Both the position numbers and the translations under genes were made by a program. A DNA stretch of 64,000 nucleotides, taken from Uranotaenia lowii. Taxonomy: Eukaryota > Arthropoda > Insecta > Diptera > Culicidae. The notes under the pieces were generated by a model. It worked only from the letters and a program-made list of their open reading frames with translations, made no database searches and was not told the origin of the DNA. Positions 10,901 to 23,902 of this stretch are shown in pieces. Where the stretch lies: assembly GCF_029784155.1 (NCBI RefSeq), contig NC_073693.1, positions 152,617,442-152,681,441 on the forward strand, in the 5' to 3' direction. The first letter of the stretch is position 1; every line of letters begins with the position of its first letter.

Positions 10901-13219
10901 AGCTCTAATTAATTATTTTCCCCTCAGAATTTTCATATTTTCATATGTTAATTTTCAATAATTAATTCAATAATTCAAAGACATTTCATATTTCCATAAC
11001 TTTATTTTTTCTACCGTCAAATCTTGAAAATGAAGTTTTGAAATTATAAATCTCGTTGAAAAAAACATATGTTTCTATGTATGAAAGTCGGCCAACTTGC
11101 AATGTCTGAAAAGTGTCAAAGTCACCTCAACTGCTTAGGCTTTGAGAGTCTACTTTTTTATCAGATTCTTTTTGAAATCCATCATCCCGAGCATTTACTC
11201 AACATTGTATACAAAGAATCTAAAAACTTTTTCTGAAAAAATCTGTTCCTCAAATTTTGAGACGACTAATCTTAAAGAATTGTATTCAATGTCGACAGCG
11301 ATCCCCTTGATTTTGTTAGTAAAGTTGCCAAAATATTGTACAGTAGGAAAACTACGACCCTGAATCCCAAAAAATCAAAGTCGAAGGTTGTAAAACCCGA
11401 AATGTTTATTATCTGATATGCAATTTTCTCAGATATTTTAATCTGCCGTCAAGTTGCCGTCATTCAGACATCTAATTGAAGTTATATTTGGCCTTTATCA
11501 TCCATAAAAATAAACAGTCATAGCTTTGTGAAACTTAATTTGATCTAAAACAGTTTTTCAGCCGGAAAACTCTAGGGAAAGATTTCTATGTGATGTGAAG
11601 ATAGATGAAATGCTACAGAGGTTACATTCATTACAAATAAACCCACTAACATGAAAAAGATATTTAAATCAATCAACTTTTTGGAAAACTAATTTCTAAT
11701 ACAAAATTGTATATCATGAGCATAAATCAGTCAAACGATCTGAAACTTTGGGTGTGGTTGTGTCCATTTTCAAGTTTCAAATTGATATTCATTATGTAAA
11801 AATCGATTGACTTCCAAGTGAGTCCGAAAGCAATTGTTTTATAAAATCACATCTTCTTTATAGGGGTAAAGTGGGGTAGAACAGATCACGTTTTTTAATC
11901 TTTTCACCTGTAAATAGGCATTTAAAAACTAAGCATTAAATATCCTTTAGTTCATTCAGTGAGATTTCAAAGATCTAAAATTCCATGTTAGGACATATAA
12001 AAAAAAGCTCAACACTGAGAAAATAAGGTCAAAGAACACTTTACTCAGATGACTTCGGTTAAATCAGAGATAGATTTGAGTTTCTGAGAAAACTTTACGT
12101 GTGATAAATGCTATTCTAGAAACTCAAACCGACGGCTTGGTGTTTTTTTTTTCTAGATTTTAGGTTCGAACTTTCCAAATGTGCATTGGACGGTTTATAT
12201 GGAAGAGACCCCCCCCCCCCCCCCCGTCCCTCAAAAAGGGCAGTCTCCAAATCAGATTGCATTTGAACTAGCAGTTCTCATAATAAGCTTCCGTAACATA
12301 TATATGCCACCTCAACCACATGGTGGCTGAGCCTTAAGAAGATTTTTAAAAAGTGCAACCATTGCAAAAAAAATCGGACAACATTATGCACGGCATAAAA
12401 TTTGCCTGTGCAACTTTTGGGCACAGACAAGCTGTTTTAAATAGTTTTTTAAATTTTTATGTCACTTTTTTCAAACACTTGAACATTTGGATCATGTTGA
12501 CCAATCCTGTATAAGTGCAATCGACAAAAAAAAATCGAGTGAATTTGGTTGAAATGACTAAAATACAGCATAAAAACCAAAATCATGTGCTTAGCTGTTC
12601 AACGATTGGCAAATCACCCTACTTAGAACCCCTATTAATTTTTTCTTTATTTGATTCATCATGATGGATGTAAAACGGAAATTCAAAAAATATAATCATT
12701 ATCTACAACATCAATCAACCTGCTGAATGAAGGATTATGCCAGCTTAATGAAAGGTTTTATGAAATGAGAACTGATTATAATTGATTTATTGCTTCTATG
12801 CATTAACAATGCTTGTATAAAACTAAAAAGCATTATGAATGCTGATATAAAACTAACTTGCATTAGAAATGTTGATCTAATGCTGATTAGGGGGTATGGC
12901 TTAATGCTTATGGTTTTTTGGGTGGCACCGTCGACTATTGGCCTAACGTCTTCCAGCTTTGCTTATCAGCCCGGAACTTAGCCCGGAACTCAGCCGGAAA
13001 ATTTTTTTTCGCTTCTATGGATCTATATTTGCAAAAAACAAGGCGAAATGTTTGTCTGAAGAATATCTTGATGATTGGCATGGTTTACATAAAATCAGAG
13101 CACATGGTATCCCAGCCAGCCAGCAGTCAGCCAACAGCCAGCTGTCAAATTTCGGCATCCAACCCTCGTCTAGTTTATGCCAAAGTGTGACCACCATACT
13201 AGATTCATTATGATCTATT
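8000..13219. other. AT-rich gene desert (5.2 kb) with small repeats
   Basis: No gene found. Minor structures: CTCAGATTTAAG at 8522, 8542 and (GAG form) 8562 with the inverse CTTAAATCTGAG at 8607; a short ACGTAA tandem at about 10804-10828; a run of about 17 C at 12212; and isolated words resembling repeat termini (TACCGTAAAACGAGATAAG near 9057, GGGTAAAGTGGGGTAG near 11866) whose partners I could not find. Confidence 0.4.
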
Positions 13220-13538
13220 CTTGTGAGCAGGGTTGCCAAATTTTTTTTAATCAGGAACTGATGAAATAAAAATCAGGATACGTAAAAGTAACGGAATTTT
13301 CGCTCAAAGTGATCGTAGCTTCGCTTTTTTTTATCGTCGCTCCACATTTCCACTTCAGCAACGGTATCAAATGCAGTTTAATACTACCCATTTTTCATCA
13401 CATTCGAAAAAATCAGGCAAAATCAGACTTATTTTCAAAAATCAGGGAAATCCAGTGGCTTCTCAGGTTCTCAGGCCGAGCCTCGAAAAATCAGGAAAAT
13501 TCTGAAAAATCAGGCACATTGGCATCTCTGCTTATGAG
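13220..13538. mobile_element. hAT-type MITE with near-exact 8-bp target duplication
   Basis: The element 13228-13530 (303 bp) starts CAGGGTTGCCAAAT and ends ATTGGCATCTCTG, imperfect inverted ends. CTTGTGAG (13220-13227) and CTTATGAG (13531-13538) flank it, matching at 7 of 8 bases. The interior repeats AATCAGG/AAATCAGG words and is non-coding. Its ends and AATCAGG interior resemble the element at 61325-61788 (CCTGATTTT words), so they may be related. Confidence 0.75.
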
Positions 13539-16500
13539 TGATAGACAAGGAATAGAAATCAAGAGATAATTGTTTGCATTTGGAGTGGTAATGATTCCAC
13601 AACTGCCTCACAAATTGCAACAATTTGCAACAATTAGCACATTTTCTTCCTCTCTGAGCACTGGTTTCTCTCATTTGAACTCAAACCTTCTAATTTTATT
13701 TTACAAATTGCCACAAATTATCACAAATTCAATCATTGGCCGCTCAATTTGTGTGATCAATGACGAATTTTCCCCCTTCATTTCAGTTTCCCGGTGATAG
13801 ACGTGTCTGAGTGAATCTCTGAGTTGAGATTCATAAGAATCACTCCAAGCAACCTGAATTTCCTTTTAAAGGTTTCATAAATAAAAGCTTAATCAGCTCT
13901 CGTTTCTGTCTGAAGAGAATGCAAATCAATCCAAAATTTAAGTTCTTAAAGCTACTTTGAAGTTCGTTTAAGTAACTGAAGAGAATGCTATTCAGCTTCT
14001 AAAAGAATATCAAAAAACTTCTACGCACCAAAAAAATCAATAGCAAATTGCCTTGACAACCAGATGACAGATTGCTAAGTTGCCAGTCTATCATGGTCTA
14101 TCTCATTGATTTTAATTATACGGTTTTGATAACAAAAGCTACTTACGCTTAGAGAATTGAACCACTGCTCTCTAGGTTGCAATGAAACTCACCAGCCTCT
14201 CGACCAATCCAGCAGTAGCTCATTGCCACTTTTTCGGCCAAATGGGAACTTCGGAGTTCCGTCTTTAAGCAAAAACGCGACTTTTGGTTGCTTGGGACGA
14301 CACTATCATTTCACAGGTTTGGTGAGGAGTTTGATTTCATGAGTTTTTGATACCAAACAATTAAACTCTGAACTTAAAAACCAAACTGTATATTAAAGGC
14401 CGAAACTTGGAACTTGCTGGCAATCAAGTGTACAGATAGTAAATCTAATCTGGCATATCCGTCACGGAAATTATTATCTCAAGTATTCTACCCCGAACAA
14501 AAAAGTTATTTACTGGAGAGTGCCGCTGTTGTTGATTCGAGAGCTAATCCAGTCGAGCGATAGGATTTCGACATCGATGGCGATCGAATGGGAAAGGAGT
14601 TTTTTTTTTGCTTGTTTAACCATTGCGTGGCGGTTAAGTTCAAAGGAACTGTATCATTTGATTTTTTTTGGTTTGCTTGCTCTACAATCTAGTATTGCTA
14701 CCATTCTTGATTGCAATCAATACGTGCTCAGTTTTTGATTGAATGAATTGCACTTTTTAAGTGTCTTTCATTGCATTTAAAAGCTTTGCGTAAGATTATA
14801 CTGATAGGTAAAAATATTTGGGTAGATTCTTCAACAGCAGTAATAATAATGTGATTTGAACTTCTAATGTCTGTGAACATGTAATTTCTCACTTAACACA
14901 CAAAATTCATGTTCATAGCATAGCATTTTTGTAACTTATTTTCATGGGTTGATTCGGCTTCTGCTCAAGAATGAAATTTTATGCAACCTTTCATGTTTAC
15001 GCTTCTGGGCGCATCAATTACTCACATGGCTTAGTAAGTTATTTCAGATATTTATCTTTCATGGTTGGCAGATTTATGAAAATAGCTCTATCGAAATTGT
15101 AAGATTCATAAATTTCAAATTTTCCCAGATAAACATCTTGGCTTATAATTTTCATCGATTAATCTCGTAGCGGTGACACATTTGGTACAGTGTCTTTGAC
15201 GCATGCGTTGTTAATAACAGGGTAAGTGCATTTGATCCAACAGCTGAGCTCACATTTCAGGTAGCTTGCGGTTGATTGTCACATGAGACCTTTGCAACAT
15301 TGTATGATCTAAGTAGTACAACGCATAAGGTGCGTTTTTATTTATGCTGGTTCGTGATACTCCAAGAATATAGTTGCATAGTTTGGCTTACAGCTAACAA
15401 GCCGATTGACAAAAACCTTAATCACCTCTTTGAAAAATTAGAATAAACCAGTACTCTGAGTTCGGTAGATTGACGTATACGGCATAATGATATAGTAATT
15501 CGATACAAGTATGATTGTTTCACAGAGATCAGACCGCATTTTGTGAGGCCAAGATTTCTAAAACGTGTGAGCTGTATGCGTAAATTTGAACGGAGGTCAT
15601 ATGAAATGAATGAACAAGATGAACTTTTGATAAAAATAATATGGTACAAATGAGTGAAATTAGACACATTATGTTGCATGACATTCGAGAAAATAACATT
15701 TTCATATTGTAACGAAAATCATTATAATAACGAATACGAGTGTCGTCGATCGACCGCTTACAGTTAACCAAATTAGCAGAAATTCGGAATGAATCCTTCT
15801 GGCAGCTCCATAAACTATTTCAGCCCTCAAGGTTATAGGTTAAGGTCTAAGGCATTATTTTAGGGATGAACGAACACACGATGCTCCTGAAAAATAGAGT
15901 TTTCAAGAGTTGATAAAATAATACCTCTCTATTTTCACAACATTTTTAGAATTGTTTTTTTTTTCAGTTCTACGAGCCAGGTAGGTTTACAAAAACCTTC
16001 TAGTTTGCACTTTATGATTGAGAGCGTGCTACTAGCTGTGGTAATGATGTTATGTTCTAGAGCATTGAAGGCTACCCAGAGAAGGTTTTCCCTGCGTTCT
16101 ACCCTGATTGCTGGTACCAGCTCGAGCCAGTTCGTGAGAATTTTCCAAATCATCAGAACGTGCCCCATCGCTAAAAATCAATCCAATCATAATCGATCTC
16201 GGTAAAATATGTCTTAAGCACAAACCTTTCTGGGTCACTGATCTATGTCCTCGACCAGAAAGAGAGAGAGAGCAAGAGAGATAGACACCCGCCCGGTAGC
16301 ACCCGAACGAACGTGATGCCCCGGTGGGGTGGATTACGCAATACACGGCGGCCATCCAGTGCAACAAATTGAATCAAGAACCGATCGGATTTGAGATAGA
16401 GGGCAAAAATATATAAAGGTAAATGAATGCTAGCCACTCTCGATTGACGACCACAACGACGGGTGCCTTTCTTTTTTATCCATAAGTTCTAAGACTTTCG

Positions 16501-17118
16501 GAAAAAACGGTAACGCTTAGATCTTTTTTATGAGGAAAATAAGAGAGTGACCAATTTTATCAAATTTGTGGCCGAATCCAGTAGTACAAAACTATTCTAG
16601 TAATGTTAAAATACTACCATGGAATTATGAAAAAAAAATTTCATTGGTCTTAATATCGATCCAGTTGATAACCCTATCAGTTGATAGACGGAATAGAGTC
16701 TGGCTGTAAGGGAGTAAAAAATAAATAAACACACTTTGCTCAGCGAAGTGAGTAAAACAGAACAGCTGGTTCGATTTGCAAAAATCGGTCTCTCTATAGT
16801 CTTCAGACAGTGTGCTGCTTGTTTTAATTAAAAACACGTTACGCACTATATTTCTGAGGTTTGAAGTGCTGCAAATAAAACTAAAATATTGAACCGACTG
16901 TTTGATATCGTTTGTGCGATATATTGATTCCGATTGACAAATTCAGTAGTTCTCAGACGTTGAATAACTTCTAACAATGATGTTCTCTTCCTGAAACAAT
17001 TTTTCAGGGCATCCCAGCCAAGCGGAAGCACAAAATTTAAACTCATACCTACTGGTGCTAAACTACATACATACATAGATTACCTAGTATTTAAAAAAAT
17101 GTTAAATGAACCTTCTTC
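13539..17118. other. Intergenic stretch without a supportable gene
   Basis: AT-rich DNA. 13590-13760 is rich in ACAAATTGC words. 16240-16450 is locally GC-richer, with a short GA run and ATATATAAAG at 16408, about 30 bases before a pyrimidine-rich CACTCTCGATTG. This could be a promoter, but no coding exon follows. Overlapping minus-strand frames at 15935-16367 show no recognisable motif. Confidence 0.3.
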
Positions 17119-17563
17119 AGTATAACATTACATTACATTACATTAAATTACATTAAATTACATTAAATTACATTAAATAACAATAAATTACATTAAATTA
17201 CATTAAATAACATTAAATTACATTAAATTACATTACATTACATTACATTACATTACATTACATTACATTACATTACATTACATTACATTACATTACATTA
17301 CATTACATTACATTACATTACATTACATTACATTACATTACATTACATTACATTACATTACATTACATTACATTACATTACATTACATTACATTACATTA
17401 CATTACATTACATTACATTACATTACATTACATTACATTACATTACATTACATTACATTACATTACATTACATTACATTACATTACATTACATTACATTA
17501 CATTACATTACATTACATTACATTACATTACATTGCATTGCATTGCATTGCATTACATTACAT
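17119..17563 (+). repeat. Pentanucleotide satellite (ATTAC)n
   Basis: About 89 copies of the five-base unit ATTAC (written CATTA). The left 100 bp are mixed with the variant ATTAA, then a long perfect block runs from about 17226 to 17532, followed by four CATTG variants near 17531-17552. The variants at the edges and purity in the middle are typical of replication slippage. Confidence 0.95.
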
Positions 17564-17782
17564 TAGATAAAAATACATTTGTTGAAAACGCAGGTATCAG
17601 AATAGAGTTATCTTTATTCAAGTTTGTTCGTCAGTTCCTTAAGCAACTACCCATTACATTAGCGACAGCTGTTTGTCATTTTTCACTTCTCATATTCCCT
17701 AACCGGGAAACTGAAGAATGGATCACGTTAAATCTGGACGCATTATCTCGGGTTTATCTCGGAGCTTTGTAAACGAAATAAA

Positions 17783-18110
17783 AATGTTTGGTACTCAAAA
17801 TGTAGGGTTTTTATTGCACTTTAAGGAAATTTTTAAAAAAAAATAATTATTCCGATGTTGTTTTGATGCAGTTTCGAACTTTTCGTCGAGAACCGCTCAT
17901 CATAGTTTGGACACCCTATTCGCTGACCTCGGCGGCCATTTTGTTCAACAATCTCTTCATCTCTGTTGCATCCCGAGTCGTCCTACCATGCTTCTTCATC
18001 TTCTGTTTGACAATTGCCGAAAATTTTTCGATAGGGCGGAATTGAGGGCAGTTGGGTGAATTGATGTCCTTTTGACAAAATCCACCAGTTGTTCCAATAC
18101 AACTTGAAAC
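17783..18110 (-). pseudogene. Mariner transposase, C-terminal fragment with the catalytic Glu region
   Basis: Minus-strand translation gives DINSPNCPQFRPIEKFSAIV, continuing into KQKMKKHGRTTRDATEMKR and further to a natural stop at 17847-17849. NCPQFRPIEK is the block carrying the last acidic residue of the DDE/D triad in Tc1/mariner transposases, and the layout is that of the mosquito mariner group (DD37E type, from memory of the family). There is one in-frame stop (after AAEVSE) and a frame change upstream near 18072. The stretch 17783-17846, rich in T and with AATAAA on the minus strand, would be the 3' UTR and terminal repeat. The N-terminal two thirds are missing here. Confidence 0.8.
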
Positions 18111-20494
18111 TTTGCTTTTTCCTCAGGAACGGGTCAACCCAGAAGGGGCTGCCCAGCAACACGCAGTCCCTGGTCTAAAGTCACGGGGACTAACGGGTTT
18201 GGGCGCTCAAGGCCTCTTTTGTTCCCCATTCGCAAGAGAGTTTCCGTGCGCGACGGTTCGTTTATTTCTCAGCCCGTGTTTTGATAGCGCGGATATTGGA
18301 CGTAGGGGATTTGCATTAATAAGTGGTGGCAATAAATCGAAAAGTGATGAATGATGCATAGCAAGATTGTGAAAAGTACGATGTGTCTAGCATTCTAGAA
18401 TTCTGTCCTAAAAGAATGTTTGTCGTCAATGGTGAAAAAATGGCGACGCACGTTGGTTGGGTTAAATTTTTTCATATTCTCTGGGAGATAGCGGCTTATT
18501 GGTGTTTGTGTGCTGATATGGAGTGGTTCGCTAAGCAGCCAACCTGGAATGCATGAATTCAATTGGAAGCGATTAACCCCGGTGAGGTCAAACCACATTG
18601 AGTGAAACTATGGCGTATATTTTAAATTTTTTGGCTGTTTTTTAACATTTTCATGGCAATGGAATGTTGAGCATAAAACTAGAGTAACAGTGTTAGGTTT
18701 TTTATTTGCTTTTAATCGTGTGAGTGAGCTACAGCTGGTTGATAAACACATCTATCCAACGAACGGTCGACAAGTGTAGTGGTGTGCGGTGTTTGTCGAT
18801 TAAAAATTTCAACGAATAATAGGTCCGTTCAATCCACGCAATCATTTTATAAATTGGTGCTCCAAAGTCGTAGTATGGAAATTAAAGATTTGCGTTGAAA
18901 TATTATCTTTTGAGGATAGAAATAATCTTTTCTAATATTGAAGGAATTTTATTCAAGTGATAGTAGGCATTTTGAATATTTAGGTGAGGAATTTCAAAAA
19001 CATGACGATGATTTAAATTAATAGTAAAATTGGTGCTCGACGCTTTTTCTATTTTTGAATATCACCATAGTTTATGAACGCCGAAAAATAAGCGATAGAT
19101 TTGTGCATTATTTCGATCTAATTATTTAATTGAACGCCAACTTATTTTACAGGGTTTTCAACAGGTAAATGCTTCTTAATACATACATATATTCATCATT
19201 ACATATTGGGGTTTGGGGGATCCATCCGGGCATCCAAATGAAGCGGTTCTTTGAGAAGAGCATTGGGCTACCTCATATATAATGAATCGTGGATTGAGGA
19301 CGGGCTCGTCTCCCCACCCAGTGGAGCGCTATTCTTTATAATGGCTCGATTCAGAAACTTTATGATTTGAATATGTTCTTTCGATGGAGAAATCTCGTTC
19401 CTTCTCCCAATCAGATGTACAAGTGCTTCTGCTTGCATCTCTAATCCCTTGAAACAGTCCATTCAAAGACATGTTGAGTTCATCTAGTTTATGAAACTTG
19501 GTCAAGTTTTACCGGCTGTGCCTTGCTAGCTGGGTGGTAGAAATACATACATACATACAAGGCATCTTTTGTTCCTGGGTCTCAGGGCGTATGTTAGGCT
19601 GGAGGAGTTTTCGGATGGGTGGATTCCTAAAAGATAAATACCTTTGTTTTAATTCTGGTGTATTCGGTGAATTCTCGGTGAAAAGCACAAAGAGGTCAGG
19701 ATGGTAACGGGGCAATCGTCTCACTTGGTCGGGTCGTCTTGGTCGCCACGCACTGGGCGACGCCTGGATGGAACGGGAGGAGCGGCGCGGTACCACGCAC
19801 CACACTCACGGCTAGTTCGGTCTCTCTCCTCGGCTTGGGTAGACCAACCACGCGCTTTAGGCTAAGCGCGCACCTCGGTCTTCGACTCAGACGTGTTGAT
19901 GGGACGGAAGAGATACACACTACTCCTCGATGACCACGCTTTTGAATTCGAGCTTGCCGTTTACTACCCTAACTCCAACCCATCAATAAATATAAAAATA
20001 AAATTAAAGCAAAACAAAACAATGTTACCGAGTTGGCAACAAACTGTAGTCGGGAATTCCCGGGAATTAGAAAAATTCGGGAATTCCCGAATCCCGGGCA
20101 ACGCTTAAAAAATCCCGGTAATTCCCGAAGCCAGTAAAATGTTCTAAATTACTACAAATTTACATGATCTAAATTGGAAAAATGAATCATATTGAGCAAG
20201 GAAAATGATAGTTCTACCACGGACCATACTGACTGGACACTCGATTTCGTTGGTTGGATAATTTTTCCAACAGTACGTTATATCGATTTCAGAGTGCGCA
20301 TCGCAGAAAGTGCCATCCATCTTAAAAAAAAGGCAATTTCTACGATAAAATCGTGCTAAACAGGTGAATTTTTTTGTCGGTTTTGCAAACCTACAAACTT
20401 TGACCAAAAAAAATAGCCTAGAAAATGGTTGAATTTGTGTTCTAAGTGTCATGTCAAATGGATAATTATCTGGAAATTTACGATGTTCGATGAA
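18111..20494. other. Intergenic stretch with two GC-richer islands
   Basis: 18115-18350 and 19690-19960 are GC-rich relative to the surroundings. Neither holds a frame I can support, and tRNA-like boxes are absent. A 64-codon minus-strand frame at 19462-19268 looks protein-like but has no known motif or splice context. At 20050-20120 there is a dense cluster of the palindromic word CGGGAATTCCCG, echoed at 22805-22890. Confidence 0.3.
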
Positions 20495-21369
20495 TACCGT
20501 CAAACGGGACATCATGCAAAAGCAGGTTTAGATGCAACATTTATAAACTACAACAATCATTCAATTTTAATTACAATATACTGTAATAAAGTTATCATTG
20601 TATGAAAACAAATTGATGATCACAAAGTTTTTTACGCCGTGAAAGAGTTTTTGAAAGTTTTTGATTCTATTGAAAAATTTAAAAAATCAAGCAATAGATG
20701 TACAAATTTTTATATTTTTAGATGACGTAAAAACTTTACCCAGTATAACTGATTGGCTTAATGATATCACTTACAAACTTTATAGTGCTTTCATTATCCT
20801 ATACCAACACTGTTTGTGTAAAAATATTTTTCGGACAATCACCAAATTTTTTAAAATAAATATTTTTATAATTCAGTTACCTGTCAGGGGCAAAATACAA
20901 CAAAATACAAATCAGAACTAAACCTCATAAATCGCGATTCCATATGCTAAGATACGATTGTTTTGCATTGCGCGTTTGTTAACTTTAAAATTTCATCCAT
21001 CCTAAGATTTATTTTCATGATTTAAGCTATTAGAATATTTTGTAGTATTTTTACCCCTAAATGTATGCAGCAAATCTACGCTTTTTCCTTTAAAACATTT
21101 TTGACAGAAAAAATATCAAATTCAATTCGAAAAAAACCAAAAATTACTCTACTTTTACTTACCCCTTTTTCTTAGTAAGGTGAAAATCGCATGTTTTTGT
21201 AAATTTAAAAATAACTGGTGAAACCAATATTTTTTTTTTGAATACGTCAATTTGGTGTCCTATCAACCTTAAAACTTTTGATGTACAAGAGGTATGATTA
21301 TCTGTGAACATAAAGATTTTAGAAGCCATAGAAGTTAAAAAATGTTCTATGGTGCCCCAGTTGACGGTA
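20495..21369. mobile_element. Non-autonomous TIR element with TACCGTCAA ends
   Basis: The left end TACCGTCAAACGGGACATC (20495) and the right end, read inverted, TACCGTCAACTGGGGCACC (21369 back to 21351) agree at about 15 of 19 positions. The 875 bp between are AT-rich and non-coding. A related single end, TACTGTCAAACAGGGCATAA, lies at 59062. The terminal TA could be part of a TA target site, as in the Tc1/mariner superfamily. Confidence 0.6.
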
Positions 21370-21371
21370 AC

Positions 21372-22557
21372 AGTCTAGCTCAGGGGTGAGCAACCTTTTG
21401 AACCAACGGGCCAATTTAAATTTTAAATCATGGTGGCGGGCCGCACTTAAAAAATATTTTTTTAAAAAATTAGCAGAGCTTCAAGTAACTTTTTACTTAA
21501 AACTTTTGGCGAAAACATATCTGAAAAAGAAAAGATAAACCGAATATATTAAAAAAGTACATCACTAAATCTTTGTCATTTTTATTTTCTCTCAATTTTT
21601 CAATAGTTAATCACCGTCTTCTTAGCGTTGGACGTTGAATCGCTAATTGACGTTCTATGATTTTTTTCCATAATTAAAACTTGTCCTCAAAGCCCAGATT
21701 TTTTTCCAACAAACGGTAAGAACCTCGTTTTTTAAATAGAAGTTCTGTATTAGATCGTTGCATTGAGGTTAAACTACGTTGCCGAAATCATAGAAAAATG
21801 TTCAATTTCACATACTTTTAAGTAACTATCTTCAAAACTACATGCTTGATTCCAAAATTTTTAACCCAGATTTTCATAATTTTTAATCTTATTTAGATAT
21901 CATTTGGATAGGATTTCTATCAAATTTCTGAAAAAAGCATCACAGATAATCGTCAAATAACTTTTGGGTCGAAATACAGATTTTCAGATATCTATTGTTT
22001 TTATCAATAACTAATAATTTTTGTCGATAACTTTAAAGTCGGCTGATTCATGTTAATACAAAATCTAGAATCGTTCATTCAGGCTTTATTATTAAACTTT
22101 CGTTTTTTGTTCGTCAGTATTCAGAAAGAAATAATATTTCATAAGGTTTTGGTTTGAATTTTTTGCCAGTATTTGAATGTAAACAGAACAAGCCTTTTTA
22201 CCAAATTAGATAGAAAATTATGTGCTGAGCATTTTTTTGCTTAAAACGAAAATAATGACTTCACAAACGGACTTCAAAATTTCTTGGATCATGTGTAGCT
22301 TCCAATTTTAGCTGCTCTTCCTCACATGAATGAATTTTGCTTTTCAAAAGCCAGAAAAAGTTAACAATTTCAATGATTGCTGAGCAAATGCAGATGAGTG
22401 CGTATTTTGATCAAGTCATATAAATTTTCCTAAGACTCCATTGTAGAAAAAATGTTAAAGCATAAAAATTTGAAAAAAGCTTCGCGGGCCGCACAAAAGG
22501 GTCTCGCGGGCCACATGCGGCCCGCGGGCCGCGGGTTGCTCATCCCTGAGTCTAGCT
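21372..22557. mobile_element. hAT-type element, non-autonomous, 1168 bp
   Basis: CAGGGGTGAGCAACC at 21381 is mirrored by GGTTGCTCATCCCTG ending at 22548 (14 of 15 bases). AGTCTAGCT flanks both sides (21372-21380 and 22549-22557), an 8- to 9-base target duplication. Subterminal GC-rich words (GGCGGGCCGCAC on the left, GCGGGCCGCAC and CGCGGGCC on the right) are arranged as in hAT elements that keep transposase-binding repeats. The interior is AT-rich and non-coding. It sits 11 bp beyond the TACCGTCAA-ended element. Confidence 0.85.
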
Positions 22558-22892
22558 AACTAACTTCTACGGATAGTGAGAAATCTTTCTCAATTTTTCA
22601 AATTTGTGCAGCTGGAATCAGACCAGTTTTTCGGTTGAAGAACTTTGATTTTGGGTCATTGGTTTGCTCATTGAATTTTTGACGCATTAAAAAAGTTTGA
22701 AATATTTTCCAATACTAGGTACTACTTAAAATTTAATAATGCCATATTGATAAGAATTCATACGCAATAGAGGATTAAGATCTCCATGTTGAAATCTTCA
22801 TTTTAAATTTTCCCGGGATCCCGAGAATTCCTGGGAAAAGGATCGTCAGATTTCCCGATTTCCGGGAACGCTAAAATGGCCGGGAAATGGAC

Positions 22893-23770
22893 AATCTATG
22901 TAGTACATCTTTGCTGTCGTGGCAGCTTGCCAAATCAGGCGAAAACTTTACTGGTCCTTTGTGAGATCTAATTTACGAAAAAAAACGTTTTCCAGATACT
23001 CTTCCTTGTACATTTCGGAGTCCATGGTCTTGTTTTTCACAAAAACCGGGGTTTTTCGTCCACAGCTGCAAATACCTTGCCAGAACAAACACTTTCTTGC
23101 AAACTTATCGGCAAAAACGAATTTGAACTTGGCGGGAGCATCACCCCGACCAGTAGCTTTGTAAAATTTTTGGCCAGGAAGCCGCCCAAAATCCATCTTC
23201 ACGTACGTTTCGTCATCCATGAGGATGCATCCGTCCTACTTCGTTAGAACCTTGTTGTATAACTTCCGGGCCCGTCCTTTTGCTTCTACATTCTGCTTCA
23301 ATGTCCGGTTTGGTTACTTACTGACCCGATAAGATCGTATTCCTTCGCGCAGACGAATCCTTCTGACGGTGCACCGGTCGGCATTGAATTTCTAGGCGAT
23401 ATCATAGTCCGACTGCCCTGGGTTCACCTTGTTCGTTCTCAACACCTTCAAATATAGTTTCCGATTCTTAGGTCCACTATACAATTGGTATGAACCTGCC
23501 GATCGATAGTATGCATCTCACGGAAACGTTTGAGAACGCTGCAGCGGCTGCACACGGTCGATTTGACCATCTTTACAGATTTCGCGATTTTTGAACCCGA
23601 CCTAGGGTTTTTGACGTGAGTGTCCAAAATTAATTTTCGTCTCGCGGCTTCCATCACGTGTAACATTTTTGGAACAGTACAAATCGTAATGAAATTTTCA
23701 GCACTGATAGAGGGAACATTTCCAAACAAAGCACTGTCAAAATATTCCAGATCCGACAACAAGGAGAGCT
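22893..23770 (-). pseudogene. Mariner transposase pseudogene, N-terminal to middle part
   Basis: On the minus strand, 23762-23448 encodes an N-terminal part with helix-turn-helix-like words (SGSKIAKSVKMVKSTVCSRC, SVLKRFREM). Then come degenerate stretches with stops, and 23220-22948 reads MDDETYVKMDFGRLPGQKFY, followed by FKFVFADKFARKCLFWQGIC. MDDE marks the first catalytic Asp of the triad. After a frame change near 22955, another frame gives KFSPDLASCHDSKDVL, which carries the second Asp region (PDLASCH). The C-terminal third is absent and the sequence runs into a CCCGGG-rich repeat at 22890. In-frame stops and shifts show it is dead. The type matches the mosquito mariner fragments at 17783, 51150 and 62401. 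Confidence 0.85.
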
Positions 23771-23902
23771 ATGGTATAAAAAGCAGTGCGTTCAGATTTA
23801 TGATGATCCATTGATCCTTTACTCATTTATCTATCAGTATGGGAGACTGGGAAATCATGGGCCAATTTTTTTCGTTGTTCCATAACTTCTTTATTATAAA
23901 AG

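Noticed and set aside
16050..16367. 105-codon minus-strand frame
   Set aside because: Low-complexity GA/CT run inside, no motif, competing open frames on the same strand.
19268..19462. 64-codon minus-strand frame with protein-like composition
   Set aside because: No homologous motif, promoter or splice sites recognised; too short to support alone.
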